Numbered from the stretch's first letter, positions 1 to 8,552 are shown. The stretch is DNA of 14,170 nucleotides from CALAED01 sp937891035 (GCA_035642125.1 DASQSZ010000448.1:1-14170); one strand, 5' to 3'. Numbers and translations: made by a program. Notes: generated by a model from the sequence alone, not told the origin.

Positions 1-1684
1 GCCGGTGGCCGACGGCTTCTATTACGACTTCGACGTCCCCGAGCCGTTCACCCCCGACGACATCAAGCGCATCGAAAAGCGCATGCGTGAGATCGTCAAG
101 CAGGGGCAGCGGTTCTCCCGGCGGGTGGTCACCGACGCCGACGCCCGCGCCGAACTGGCCGCCGAGCCCTACAAGCTCGAGCTCATCGGGCTGAAAGGCG
201 GCGTGGGAGGAGAGGAGAGCGTGGAGGTCGGCGGCGGCGAGCTGACCATCTACGACAACCTCGACGCCAAGACCGGCGAGCGGCGCTGGCGCGACCTGTG
301 CCGCGGCCCGCACCTGCCAACCACCAAGATGATCCCCGCCTTCAAGCTCATGCGCACCGGGGGCGCCTATTGGCGGGGCAGCGAGAAGAACCCGCAGCTG
401 CAGCGGATCTACGGCACCGCATGGGAGTCGCGTGAGCGCCAGGACGCCCACCTCGCGATGCTGGCCGAGGCCGAGCGGCGCGACCACCGCAGGCTGGGCA
501 GCGAGCTCGACCTGTTCTCCTTCCCGGCCGAGATCGGCAGCGGCCTGCCGGTGTTCCACCCCAAGGGCGGCATCGTCCGCAAGGTGCTCGAGGACTACTC
601 GCGGCGGCGGCACGAGGAGGCGGGCTATGACTTCGTCACCACTCCGCACATCACCAAGAGCGGTCTGTTCGAGACCTCGGGTCACCTGCGGTGGTACAGC
701 GATGACATGTTCGCCCCCCTCGAGCTCGACGGGGTGGAGTACCGGCTCAAGCCGATGAACTGCCCGATGCACAACCTGATCTTCCGGGCGCGCGGTCGGT
801 CCTACCGGGAGCTGCCGTTGCGGCTGTTCGAGCTCGGCGCCGTCTACCGGTACGAAAAGTCCGGCGTGGTGCACGGACTCACCCGCGTGCGCGGCTTTCT
901 CATGGACGACTCGCACATCTACTGCGCCGAGGAGCAGATGGTCGATGAGATCAAGAGTCTGCTCGCCTTCGTGCTGAACGTCCTGCGCGACTTCGGGTTG
1001 AGCGAGTTCGACCTCGAGCTGTCCACCCGGGATGAGTCCGACAAGTTCATCGGCACCGAGGAGATCTGGGCCGAGGCCACCGCGGCGCTGCGCGCGGCGG
1101 CCGACGAGTCGGGTCTGGCGCTGCGGCATGATCCGGGCGGCGCCGCCTTCTACGGCCCGAAGATCTCCGTGCAGGCCAAGGACGCCATCGGGCGGTCCTG
1201 GCAGCTGTCGACCATTCAGGTCGACTTCAACCAGCCGGAGCGGTTCGAGCTGGAGTACCAGGCGGCGGACGGGTCGCGCCGGCGCCCGGTCATGATCCAC
1301 CGGGCGCTGTTCGGGTCGATCGAGCGGTTCTTCGGTATCTTGCTCGAGCACTACGCGGGCGCGCTGCCGCCGTGGCTGTCCCCGGTCCAGGCGGTGGGCA
1401 TTCCGATCGCCGACGACCATGTCCCGCACCTGGAGAAGGTCGCGGCCCGGCTGCGTGAGCACGGCATCAGGGTCGAGGTCGACGCCGCCGCCGACCGCAT
1501 GCAAAAAAAGATCCGCACCGCGCAGAAGCTGAAGATCCCCTACATGCTGCTGGCCGGCGACGAGGACGTGGCCAAGGACGCCGTGTCGTTCCGCTACCGC
1601 GACGGCGAGCAAAAAAACGGGGTGCCCATCGCCGAAGCGGTCGCCGAGATCGTCAAGGCAGTCGAGGATCGCGTCCAGATCTGA
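1..1684 (+). CDS. thrS: Threonyl-tRNA synthetase, 5' end cut off by the window
   Basis: Class II synthetase that charges tRNA-Thr in the cytoplasm. The reading frame is already open at base 2, and the GTG at base 5 is an internal valine codon, not the start. About 100 N-terminal residues (TGS domain and the first His motif of the editing domain) lie outside the window. Counting from base 5, the editing/SAD domain shows the Cys-Arg-Gly-Pro-His element at residues 99-103. The catalytic core follows, with MNCPMH carrying the zinc-binding Cys, RVRGF (motif 2) followed by DDSHI, and IHRALFGSIERF (motif 3) with the third zinc ligand His. A C-terminal anticodon-binding domain begins near LSPVQ. All expected active-site elements are present, so the gene looks functional. 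Two A7 tracts (1503-1509 and 1611-1617) are unusual in so G+C-rich a gene. It converges on the Gls24 gene with a 16-bp gap. Identification is secure. Confidence 0.97.
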   Translation, partial: PVADGFYYDFDVPEPFTPDDIKRIEKRMREIVKQGQRFSRRVVTDADARAELAAEPYKLELIGLKGGVGGEESVEVGGGELTIYDNLDAKTGERRWRDLCRGPHLPTTKMIPAFKLMRTGGAYWRGSEKNPQLQRIYGTAWESRERQDAHLAMLAEAERRDHRRLGSELDLFSFPAEIGSGLPVFHPKGGIVRKVLEDYSRRRHEEAGYDFVTTPHITKSGLFETSGHLRWYSDDMFAPLELDGVEYRLKPMNCPMHNLIFRARGRSYRELPLRLFELGAVYRYEKSGVVHGLTRVRGFLMDDSHIYCAEEQMVDEIKSLLAFVLNVLRDFGLSEFDLELSTRDESDKFIGTEEIWAEATAALRAAADESGLALRHDPGGAAFYGPKISVQAKDAIGRSWQLSTIQVDFNQPERFELEYQAADGSRRRPVMIHRALFGSIERFFGILLEHYAGALPPWLSPVQAVGIPIADDHVPHLEKVAARLREHGIRVEVDAAADRMQKKIRTAQKLKIPYMLLAGDEDVAKDAVSFRYRDGEQKNGVPIAEAVAEIVKAVEDRVQI

Positions 1685-1700
1685 CGCCAGGCCGGCGTGG

Positions 1701-2276
1701 TCAGCCGCCGGTGTGCCCGGCGGCGCCCGCCGCGGGGCTTTCCGCGTCCGACTCCGTGTCCATGTCAGCGGCGCTGCGGCGCGGCCGCCGCTCGCCGGGC
1801 AGGCTGACGTCGTCGACGGTGACGTTCACCTCGGTGACCCGCATGCCCAGCATGTGATTGGCCTGCCGCGCCACGTTCGCCTTGACCGCGGTGGCCACAT
1901 CCATGGCGACGCGGCCGTACTCGACGACGATGGTGACATCGATGGCGACCTCTCGGTCGTTCACCTTGGCTCGCACGCCCTGGTCGCCGCGGCGCTGGCC
2001 GACGCCGATGCGTCCGCGCACGCTCTCCAGCGCCCGCTCGACGTCGCCGCCGAGATCGGCGACGCCGTCCACCTCGAGGGCCGCGAGTGCGGCGACCTTC
2101 TCGGCCACCTCGTCTTCGATCGTGATGCGGCCCTTCACCACGGCGGCGGCCGGCGGCGAGGCGGCGGCGGGCGCCTCCGGCGGCGAGGCCGGGAAGAACG
2201 GGGCGGATGCGACCTCGGTGCCGCCGCTGTCGGCGCCGCCTCCGTTGGCCGCGCGAGTGTCCTCGAGGTCGGTCAT
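1701..2276 (-). CDS. Asp23/Gls24 family envelope stress response protein
   Basis: Encodes 191 residues. A Pro/Ala/Gly-rich, probably disordered N-terminus (about 1-46) precedes an Asp23/Gls24 domain (about 48-165). Domain signatures seen are KGRITIEDEVAEKVA, a GVADL segment, the strand pair VAIDVTIVVEYG, and VTEVNVTVDDV. The tail is charged, then Gly/Ala-rich. Asp23 proteins of firmicutes are membrane-anchored through AmaP and respond to cell-envelope stress; the precise actinobacterial role is not known to me. There is no transmembrane segment, so it should be cytosolic or peripheral. The ATG start is supported by a GAGAGGG element shortly upstream. It is transcribed divergently from the HIT gene and converges on thrS. 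From memory, this position is not occupied by such a gene in Mycobacterium, so it may be a lineage-specific insertion. Family call is confident; function is inferred. Confidence 0.88.
   Translation of the reverse strand: MTDLEDTRAANGGGADSGGTEVASAPFFPASPPEAPAAASPPAAAVVKGRITIEDEVAEKVAALAALEVDGVADLGGDVERALESVRGRIGVGQRRGDQGVRAKVNDREVAIDVTIVVEYGRVAMDVATAVKANVARQANHMLGMRVTEVNVTVDDVSLPGERRPRRSAADMDTESDAESPAAGAAGHTGG
1704..1724. terminator. Possible bidirectional terminator hairpin at the thrS/Gls24 convergence
   Basis: GCCGCCGG (1704-1711) pairs perfectly with CCGGCGGC (1717-1724) across a 5-nt loop. The hairpin lies immediately beside the Gls24 stop codon, inside its last codons, and about 20 nt past the thrS stop. 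There is no T-tract, which is common for actinobacterial terminators. In such G+C-rich DNA an 8-bp stem could arise by chance. Confidence 0.3.
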
Positions 2277-2425
2277 GGCGACCCTCTCTGTCGGTCAGGG
2301 CCCCCATAGTGGCGGATTGGACAGGTGGTACGCCAGAAGTGGCGCGATATGGACCGACATCGGCGAGAGGACGGGGGCGGGCCGGTCCGGGGGAGCGGTG
2401 TCAAAGCACCGCGCCGAGCGGTCAT

Positions 2426-2431
2426 TATGCT
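2426..2431 (+). promoter_or_regulatory. Candidate -10 element for the HIT gene
   Basis: TATGCT matches the actinobacterial -10 pattern TANNNT and lies about 30 bp upstream of the HIT start, which would give a short 5' leader carrying the Shine-Dalgarno. No convincing -35 hexamer is seen at 16-19 bp spacing. Confidence 0.35.
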
Positions 2432-2450
2432 GGTTCGACCGTAGTCAGAC

Positions 2451-2456
2451 GAGGAG
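2451..2456 (+). promoter_or_regulatory. Ribosome binding site of the HIT gene
   Basis: GAGGAG lies 4 nt before the GTG at 2461 and 7 nt before a second in-frame GTG at 2464. It fixes translation here rather than at the many upstream in-frame start codons, which run antisense through the Gls24 gene. Confidence 0.6.
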
Positions 2457-2460
2457 CGCT

Positions 2461-3045
2461 GTGGTGGGCGTAGAGCCGGAGGGCGGCATCGGTCAGGTGG
2501 CACATGACGCGGAAGAACAGAACGGCGTGGGCGCCCCTGACAACTTCCAGCGCCTTTGGACACCGCACCGGATGGCCTACATCAAGGGGGAGAACAAGCC
2601 ATCGGGCGCCGGTGCGGGTGACGGCTGCCCGTTTTGTGAGATCCCGAAGCTGACCGACGAAGAAGGGCTGATCGCGGCCCGCGGCGCGGTGAGCTACGCA
2701 GTCCTCAACCTCTACCCGTACAACTCCGGGCACCTCATGGTGTGCCCCTACCGGCATGTCGCCGACTACACCGAGCTGGACGCGGCGGAGACGGAGGAGC
2801 TCGCCGCGCTCACCAAGCGGGCCATCATCGCGTTGCGGAAGGCGGGCGGCGCGCAGGGCTTCAACGTGGGCATGAACCTCGGCGGCGTGGCGGGCGCCGG
2901 CATCGCCGCCCATCTGCACCAGCACGTCGTGCCGCGCTGGGGCGGCGACACCAACTTCATGCCGATCGTCGGGCAGACCAGAGTGTTGCCGCAGTTGCTG
3001 CGCGATACGCGCAAGCTCCTCGCGGAGGCCTGGCCGCGGGAATGA
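2461..3045 (+). CDS. HIT-family nucleotide hydrolase/phosphorylase (Ap4A-type)
   Basis: 194 residues from the GTG at 2461 (193 from the GTG at 2464). The histidine triad H-L-H-Q-H at residues 151-155 is the catalytic nucleotidyl-binding loop, and CPFC at 56-59 is the zinc-type Cys pair seen in many HIT proteins. The internal LNLYPYNSGHLMV and FNVGMNL segments are typical of the actinobacterial orthologue. From memory, the Mycobacterium tuberculosis counterpart Rv2613c, at the same position after thrS, is an Ap4A phosphorylase of about 195 residues but lacks the Cys pair. The likely role is clearing Ap4A and related by-products of aminoacyl-tRNA synthetases, which would fit proximity to thrS. 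The frame is open much further upstream, but that part overlaps the Gls24 gene antisense and is spurious. Substrate choice (hydrolase versus phosphorylase) cannot be decided from sequence. Confidence 0.93.
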   Translation: MVGVEPEGGIGQVAHDAEEQNGVGAPDNFQRLWTPHRMAYIKGENKPSGAGAGDGCPFCEIPKLTDEEGLIAARGAVSYAVLNLYPYNSGHLMVCPYRHVADYTELDAAETEELAALTKRAIIALRKAGGAQGFNVGMNLGGVAGAGIAAHLHQHVVPRWGGDTNFMPIVGQTRVLPQLLRDTRKLLAEAWPRE

Positions 3046-3080
3046 GCGTGCCCGGGGTGCCCGGCGCGGTGCGATCCGTA

Positions 3081-3114
3081 CGCGCCGGTTCCCGTCGGTG
3101 CGGGAACCGGCGCG
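3081..3114. terminator. Bidirectional terminator, perfect 14-bp stem
   Basis: CGCGCCGGTTCCCG (3081-3094) is the exact reverse complement of CGGGAACCGGCGCG (3101-3114), with a 6-nt loop TCGGTG. It sits in the 81-bp gap between the convergent HIT and EF-G-like genes, 35 nt past one stop and 12 nt past the other. A stable hairpin here should end transcription from both sides. No T-run follows on either strand. Confidence 0.8.
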
Positions 3115-3126
3115 AAACGGCTCGGG

Positions 3127-5277
<2,151 letters not shown>

Positions 5278-5283
5278 GCGCTA

Positions 5284-5290
5284 CCTCCTC
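5284..5290 (-). promoter_or_regulatory. Strong Shine-Dalgarno of the EF-G-like gene, with a complementary copy upstream
   Basis: On the minus strand the sequence is GAGGAGG, 6 nt from the ATG. Its exact complement CCTCCTC lies at 5311-5317 on the same strand, 20 nt further upstream in the leader. The RBS can therefore be masked by a 7-bp hairpin. Confidence 0.75.
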
Positions 5291-5297
5291 GCGCGGG

Positions 5298-5320
5298 GGG
5301 CCTCCCCACGGAGGAGGCCC
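5298..5320 (-). promoter_or_regulatory. Leader hairpin that competes with RBS masking
   Basis: GGGCCTCC and GGAGGCCC form a perfect 8-bp stem (5298-5305 with 5313-5320) with a 7-nt loop in the EF-G-like mRNA leader. This stem uses 5313-5317, the same bases that would otherwise pair with the Shine-Dalgarno, so the two foldings exclude each other. Whether either forms in the cell is unknown. Confidence 0.35.
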
Positions 5321-5346
5321 GCCTTGAATTGTGCGGCGCCCACACC

Positions 5347-5362
5347 TGTGACGGGCGTCACA
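5347..5362. promoter_or_regulatory. CRP/FNR-family operator candidate
   Basis: TGTGACGGGCGTCACA is a perfect inverted repeat matching the CRP consensus TGTGA-N6-TCACA, with 6-bp arms around GGGC. It lies 70 bp from the EF-G-like start and 285 bp from the pgsA start, so control of the EF-G-like gene is more likely than control of the PIM operon. Actinobacterial Crp/GlxR proteins recognise this type of site. The regulator itself is not in the window. Confidence 0.55.
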
Positions 5363-5646
5363 CCCGTGTCTCCACTGTTTCCCGCCTGAGGCCCGTCCCA
5401 CAAGAGGGGAGGGGAATTCATCCGACGGTGTGGTGGATGTCACTCTCTCTTCTATCAGCTTGCCCGCACCGTGCTCTCTGTCAGACCGGCCCACCCGGCC
5501 GATCGCCGGAACCACTAGCATTGGGCGCGCTCAAAAGGGGCCGCCGCCGGTGCCGCTGTGGCGGTCGCTCGACGCGGGGCCGCATCGACCGCATCCGGCT
5601 GCGGCCGCGCCCCTCCAACGATCGAACCGCGATAGATCGGACAGCG

Positions 5647-6321
5647 ATGCTCAAGGTGCTGCGACCGGTGTTGTCCCGTCTGTTGACGCCGACCGGCCAG
5701 GCGCTGGCCCGCATGGGCGTGACGCCCAATGTGATCACCATCGTCGGGACGATCGGGGTGGTGGCCGGCGCCTTCGGCCTCTACCCGCCGGGTGAGCTGT
5801 TTTGGGGCACGGTGCTGATCACCGTCTTCGTGCTGTTCGACATGCTCGACGGCGTCGTGGCCAGAGTCACCGGCGGCGGCACCACCTGGGGTGCTTTCCT
5901 CGACTCGACGCTCGACCGGGTGGCCGACGCGGCGATCTTCGCCGGGTTGATGCTGTGGCTGGCCGGCAAGGGCGATGACCTGCCGCTCGCCGTACTGACC
6001 CTCTATTGCCTCGTCTCCGGCGCACTCGTCTCGTACGCGAAGGCCCGCGCCGAAGGGCTCGGCCTCACGTGCGACGTCGGAGTGGCCGAGCGCGGCGAAC
6101 GGATCTTGGTGGTGCTCGTCGCGATCGGGCTCGACGGTCTCGGCGTGCCTTACGCCCTCCCCACCGGCTTGTGGCTGCTCGCCGCCGCCAGCACGGTGAC
6201 CGTGGTGCAGCGTTTCGCCGTGGTCCGCCGCCAGGCCGTCGCGGCGGACGCCGCGCGGCCCCGCTCGGCGGCGGGCGCGAAGGAAGCGGGCGAGAAGGGA
6301 GCGGACAAGCGGTCGTGGTGA
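5647..6321 (+). CDS. pgsA: Phosphatidylinositol phosphate synthase (CDP-alcohol phosphatidyltransferase)
   Basis: 224 residues, membrane-embedded. It joins CDP-diacylglycerol to inositol-1-phosphate to give phosphatidylinositol phosphate, the precursor of phosphatidylinositol and PIMs. The complete CDP-alcohol phosphatidyltransferase signature is present: Asp65, Asp68, Gly69, Ala72, Arg73, Gly82, Asp86 and Asp90. Several hydrophobic segments follow, and the C-terminal tail is Ala/Arg-rich and charged. The later LVSYAKARAEGLGL region resembles mycobacterial PgsA1 (Rv2612c, about 217 residues). The ATG at 5647 is chosen because the N-terminus then matches the family (a TP...G.TPNVIT pattern). 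No good Shine-Dalgarno precedes it; a TAGATC hexamer 8 nt upstream leaves a leaderless transcript possible. Its stop overlaps the next start (GTGA, 6318-6321), indicating translational coupling in the PIM operon. Phosphatidylglycerophosphate synthase is the alternative but is less likely given the neighbours. Confidence 0.93.
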   Translation: MLKVLRPVLSRLLTPTGQALARMGVTPNVITIVGTIGVVAGAFGLYPPGELFWGTVLITVFVLFDMLDGVVARVTGGGTTWGAFLDSTLDRVADAAIFAGLMLWLAGKGDDLPLAVLTLYCLVSGALVSYAKARAEGLGLTCDVGVAERGERILVVLVAIGLDGLGVPYALPTGLWLLAAASTVTVVQRFAVVRRQAVAADAARPRSAAGAKEAGEKGADKRSW

Positions 6322-7238
6322 CGACCTTGCGCGGCCGGGTCGCCTCCTGGGCCGCCGACCGGGCCTACGCCTTCGGCTGGACCGTCGTGCGCAAGCTGCC
6401 CGAACCGCTGGTCAAGGCGGCGTTCGCCGGGCTGGCCGACCGGATGTGGCGGCAGCGCGGCCGGCGCGTTCGGCAACTGGAGAAAAACCTGTGCCGAGTG
6501 CTGGGCAAGGACCCGGCGGCGGGCGGGACGGACGAGGAGATCCGGCGGCTCGCCAAGCGGGTGCTGCGCTCGTACTTCCGCTACTGGCTGGAGGTGTTCC
6601 GGCTGCCGGAGATGCCGCGCGAGCGGATCGTGTCCCGCATGCACCTCGCCGACGCCGACAGGCTCTACGACGCGCTCAAGACGGGCCGCGGCGTCATCGT
6701 GGCGCTGCCGCACATGGGCAACTACGATCACGGCGGCGCATGGCTCGCCATCATGGGTGTTCCCTTCACCACTGTGATGGAGCGCCTGGAGCCGGCATCG
6801 TTGTTCGACCGGTTCGTCGCGTTCCGGGAGCGCCTCGGCATGGAGGTGCTGCCGCATACGGGCGGCGGCGCCTTCGGAACGATGGCCAGGCGGCTGCGGG
6901 CGGGCGGCACTGTGTGCCTGGTCGTCGACCGCGACCTCACCGAATCCGGCATAGATGTGGAGTTCTTCGGTAAAACAGCCCGTATGCCGAGCGTCGCGGC
7001 CGCCCTGGCCGTACAGACGGGGGCGGTATTGCTTCCGGTGTCTTTGTGGTACGAAAGGGACGGCTGGGGGGGACGCATCCACGAAGAGATCATCGTGCCC
7101 GGCGAGGGACAACGGCACGACAAGGTCCTGGCGATGACCCAGCGGCTCGCCCGCGAGTTCGAGCAGGCCATCGCCGCGCATCCGCAGGACTGGCACATGC
7201 TCCAGCGCGTGTGGCTGGAGGACCTGGAGGATCGATGA
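6318..7238 (+). CDS. Phosphatidylinositol mannoside acyltransferase (PatA-like, LpxL/HtrB fold)
   Basis: 306 residues from the GTG at 6318, which overlaps the pgsA stop as GTGA; a GTG one codon earlier (6315) is equally possible. It belongs to the lysophospholipid/lipid A acyltransferase family. The catalytic H-x4-D motif is HMGNYD (His132, Asp137), followed by the MERLEP segment with Glu155 and a DRD...G.DVEFFG.....P block at about 204-224. The orthologue Rv2611c/PatA transfers an acyl chain to the 6-position of the mannose added by PimA. It works on the cytoplasmic face of the membrane as a peripheral protein, and no signal peptide is visible here. Its place between pgsA and pimA supports the PIM role over a lipid A role, which would make no sense in a Gram-positive. 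The stop overlaps an ATG (ATGA, 7235-7238) that opens a 16-codon reading frame rather than pimA. Confidence 0.92.
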   Translation: MTTLRGRVASWAADRAYAFGWTVVRKLPEPLVKAAFAGLADRMWRQRGRRVRQLEKNLCRVLGKDPAAGGTDEEIRRLAKRVLRSYFRYWLEVFRLPEMPRERIVSRMHLADADRLYDALKTGRGVIVALPHMGNYDHGGAWLAIMGVPFTTVMERLEPASLFDRFVAFRERLGMEVLPHTGGGAFGTMARRLRAGGTVCLVVDRDLTESGIDVEFFGKTARMPSVAAALAVQTGAVLLPVSLWYERDGWGGRIHEEIIVPGEGQRHDKVLAMTQRLAREFEQAIAAHPQDWHMLQRVWLEDLEDR

Positions 7239-7374
7239 GATCCGGCAAACCGGTGCGGGCCGGTGGGGGGAGCGCGGGGGAGTGAGCGACGAGGACGAGC
7301 GCCCGGGCCGCGGTCACGCGGCCGGCCTCGGCCGCGGGGGCAGGGCGCGCGCGAGGGGGACGAGACTGCCATGA
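7235..7374 (+). other. Linker with two mini reading frames joining the acyltransferase gene to pimA
   Basis: An ATG overlapping the acyltransferase stop (ATGA, 7235-7238) opens 16 codons, preceded by a GGAGG. That frame ends at 7285, where a GTG overlaps its stop (GTGA, 7282-7285) and opens 30 codons rich in Arg and Gly. This second frame ends at 7374 on a TGA that overlaps the pimA ATG (ATGA, 7371-7374). The three four-base overlaps fill the gap completely. Neither peptide resembles anything I know. They may be translation-coupling relays or chance, since stops are rare in such G+C-rich DNA. Confidence 0.25.
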
Positions 7375-8552
7375 GGGTCGGTCTGGTCTGCCCTTATACC
7401 TGGGACGTTCCCGGAGGGGTCCAGCAGCACGTGCGGGACTTGGCCGAGGCGCTCATCGCCTCCGGGCACCACGTCTCGGTGATCACACCGGCCGACGACG
7501 ACGCTCCGCTGCCGTCGTACGTGGTCCCGGCGGGGCGGGCGGTCCCCGTGCCCTACAACGGCTCGGTAGCCCGCCTGGCGTTCGGGTTCTTGTCCGCGAG
7601 CCGGGTGCGGCGGTGGATCCGCGACGGCAAGTTCGACGTGCTGCACGTGCACGAGCCGGCCGCGCCGTCGCTCGGCGTCCTCGCCTGCTGGGCGGCGGAC
7701 GGGCCGATCGTCGCGACCTTCCACGCCTCGTACGAGAAGTCGCGTGCCGTCACCGTCGCCGCGCCGATCCTGCAGAGCGCCATGGAGAAGATCACCGGAC
7801 GGATCGCGGTGTCGGAGGCCGCCCGCACCACGCTCGTCGAGCACCTCGGCGGCGACGCCGTGCTCATCCCCAACGGGGTGGCCACCGACCGGTACGCCAT
7901 GGCCGAGCCGTTGCCCGGATGGCCCGGCCGTTCCGGCCGGACGGATGACACCGCCCTAACCCACCTCCGCGGCGGCGGCGCCCTCGGCTTCCTCGGCCGG
8001 ATGGACGAGCCGCGCAAGGGTCTGCAAGTGCTGCTCAAGGCGTTCGAGATCATCGGCAGGCAGCGGCCGGAGCTGCGCCTGCTGCTCGCCGGCCCCGGCG
8101 ACGCCGACGAGATGTGCGCCAAGGTCTCACCCGAGCTGCGCGGCCGCATCGTCGCGCTCGGCCTGGTGAGCGACGAGGACAAGGTCCGTGCCTACCACTC
8201 GGTGGACGTGTTCGTCGCGCCCAACCTCGGCGGCGAGAGCTTCGGCATCGTGCTGGCCGAGGCCATGTCAGCGGGCGCGCCGATCCTGGCCAGCGACATC
8301 GAGGCGTTCCGGCGGGTGCTCCAGGACGGCCGCGCCGGGGCGCTGTTCCCGGTCGGCGACGCGGCGGCCCTGGCGGCCGCCGCCGGCGAACTGCTCGACG
8401 ACCCGGCTCGGCGCAAGCAGCTGTCCGCCGAGGCGCGCACGGCGGTCCGGGCCTACGACTGGTCCACGGTCGCCCGCGCGGTCGTACGGGTCTATGAGAC
8501 GGTCGCGGTCGATCGGGGAGCCGGCGTCGTCGAGTCCCGGCCGCTCGGCTAG
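7371..8552 (+). CDS. pimA: Phosphatidylinositol alpha-mannosyltransferase
   Basis: 393 residues, GT4 family, GT-B fold. It transfers mannose from GDP-mannose to position 2 of phosphatidylinositol, the first step of PIM synthesis, at the cytoplasmic membrane face. Visible elements are the N-terminal glycine loop DVPGGVQ (12-18), PYNGSVARL (61-69), His118 in ATFHAS, Arg210 and Lys216 in LGRMDEPRKG (GDP-mannose phosphates), and Glu289 in GGESFGIVLAEAM. These match the residues reported as essential in mycobacterial PimA, including the His118 numbering. Compared with the mycobacterial protein as I recall it, about a dozen extra residues (roughly 188-203, TDDTALTHLRGGG) lie just before the GDP-mannose loop. 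The ATG gives the canonical N-terminus MRVGLVCPY. It is last in the core PIM operon and is linked to the acyltransferase gene by the mini-frame chain described separately. Confidence 0.95.
   Translation: MRVGLVCPYTWDVPGGVQQHVRDLAEALIASGHHVSVITPADDDAPLPSYVVPAGRAVPVPYNGSVARLAFGFLSASRVRRWIRDGKFDVLHVHEPAAPSLGVLACWAADGPIVATFHASYEKSRAVTVAAPILQSAMEKITGRIAVSEAARTTLVEHLGGDAVLIPNGVATDRYAMAEPLPGWPGRSGRTDDTALTHLRGGGALGFLGRMDEPRKGLQVLLKAFEIIGRQRPELRLLLAGPGDADEMCAKVSPELRGRIVALGLVSDEDKVRAYHSVDVFVAPNLGGESFGIVLAEAMSAGAPILASDIEAFRRVLQDGRAGALFPVGDAAALAAAAGELLDDPARRKQLSAEARTAVRAYDWSTVARAVVRVYETVAVDRGAGVVESRPLG

Larger units (their letters stand above)
5278..5646. other. Divergent intergenic region between the EF-G-like gene and pgsA
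   Basis: 369 bp without a convincing gene. From left to right it holds the EF-G-like Shine-Dalgarno (5284-5290), a G+C-rich leader hairpin (5298-5320), a perfect CRP/FNR-type palindrome (5347-5362) and a lower-G+C tract around 5400-5460. A TAGCAT hexamer (5516-5521) could be a pgsA -10. A hairpin GGCCGCA/TGCGGCC (5578-5584/5600-5606) lies in the pgsA leader. The pgsA frame stays open to the left, but that part runs into the EF-G-like gene antisense and does not resemble the pgsA family. No clear -35/-10 pair was found on either strand. Confidence 0.7.

Noticed and set aside
1858..2460. Upstream extension of the HIT reading frame
   Set aside because: It runs antisense through the Gls24 gene and the promoter region, and has no family similarity. 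The GAGGAG at 2451 and the expected HIT protein length place the start at 2461/2464.
6006..6314. Upstream extension of the acyltransferase frame inside pgsA
   Set aside because: Arg-rich out-of-frame translation of pgsA. The family-like sequence starts only after 6315.
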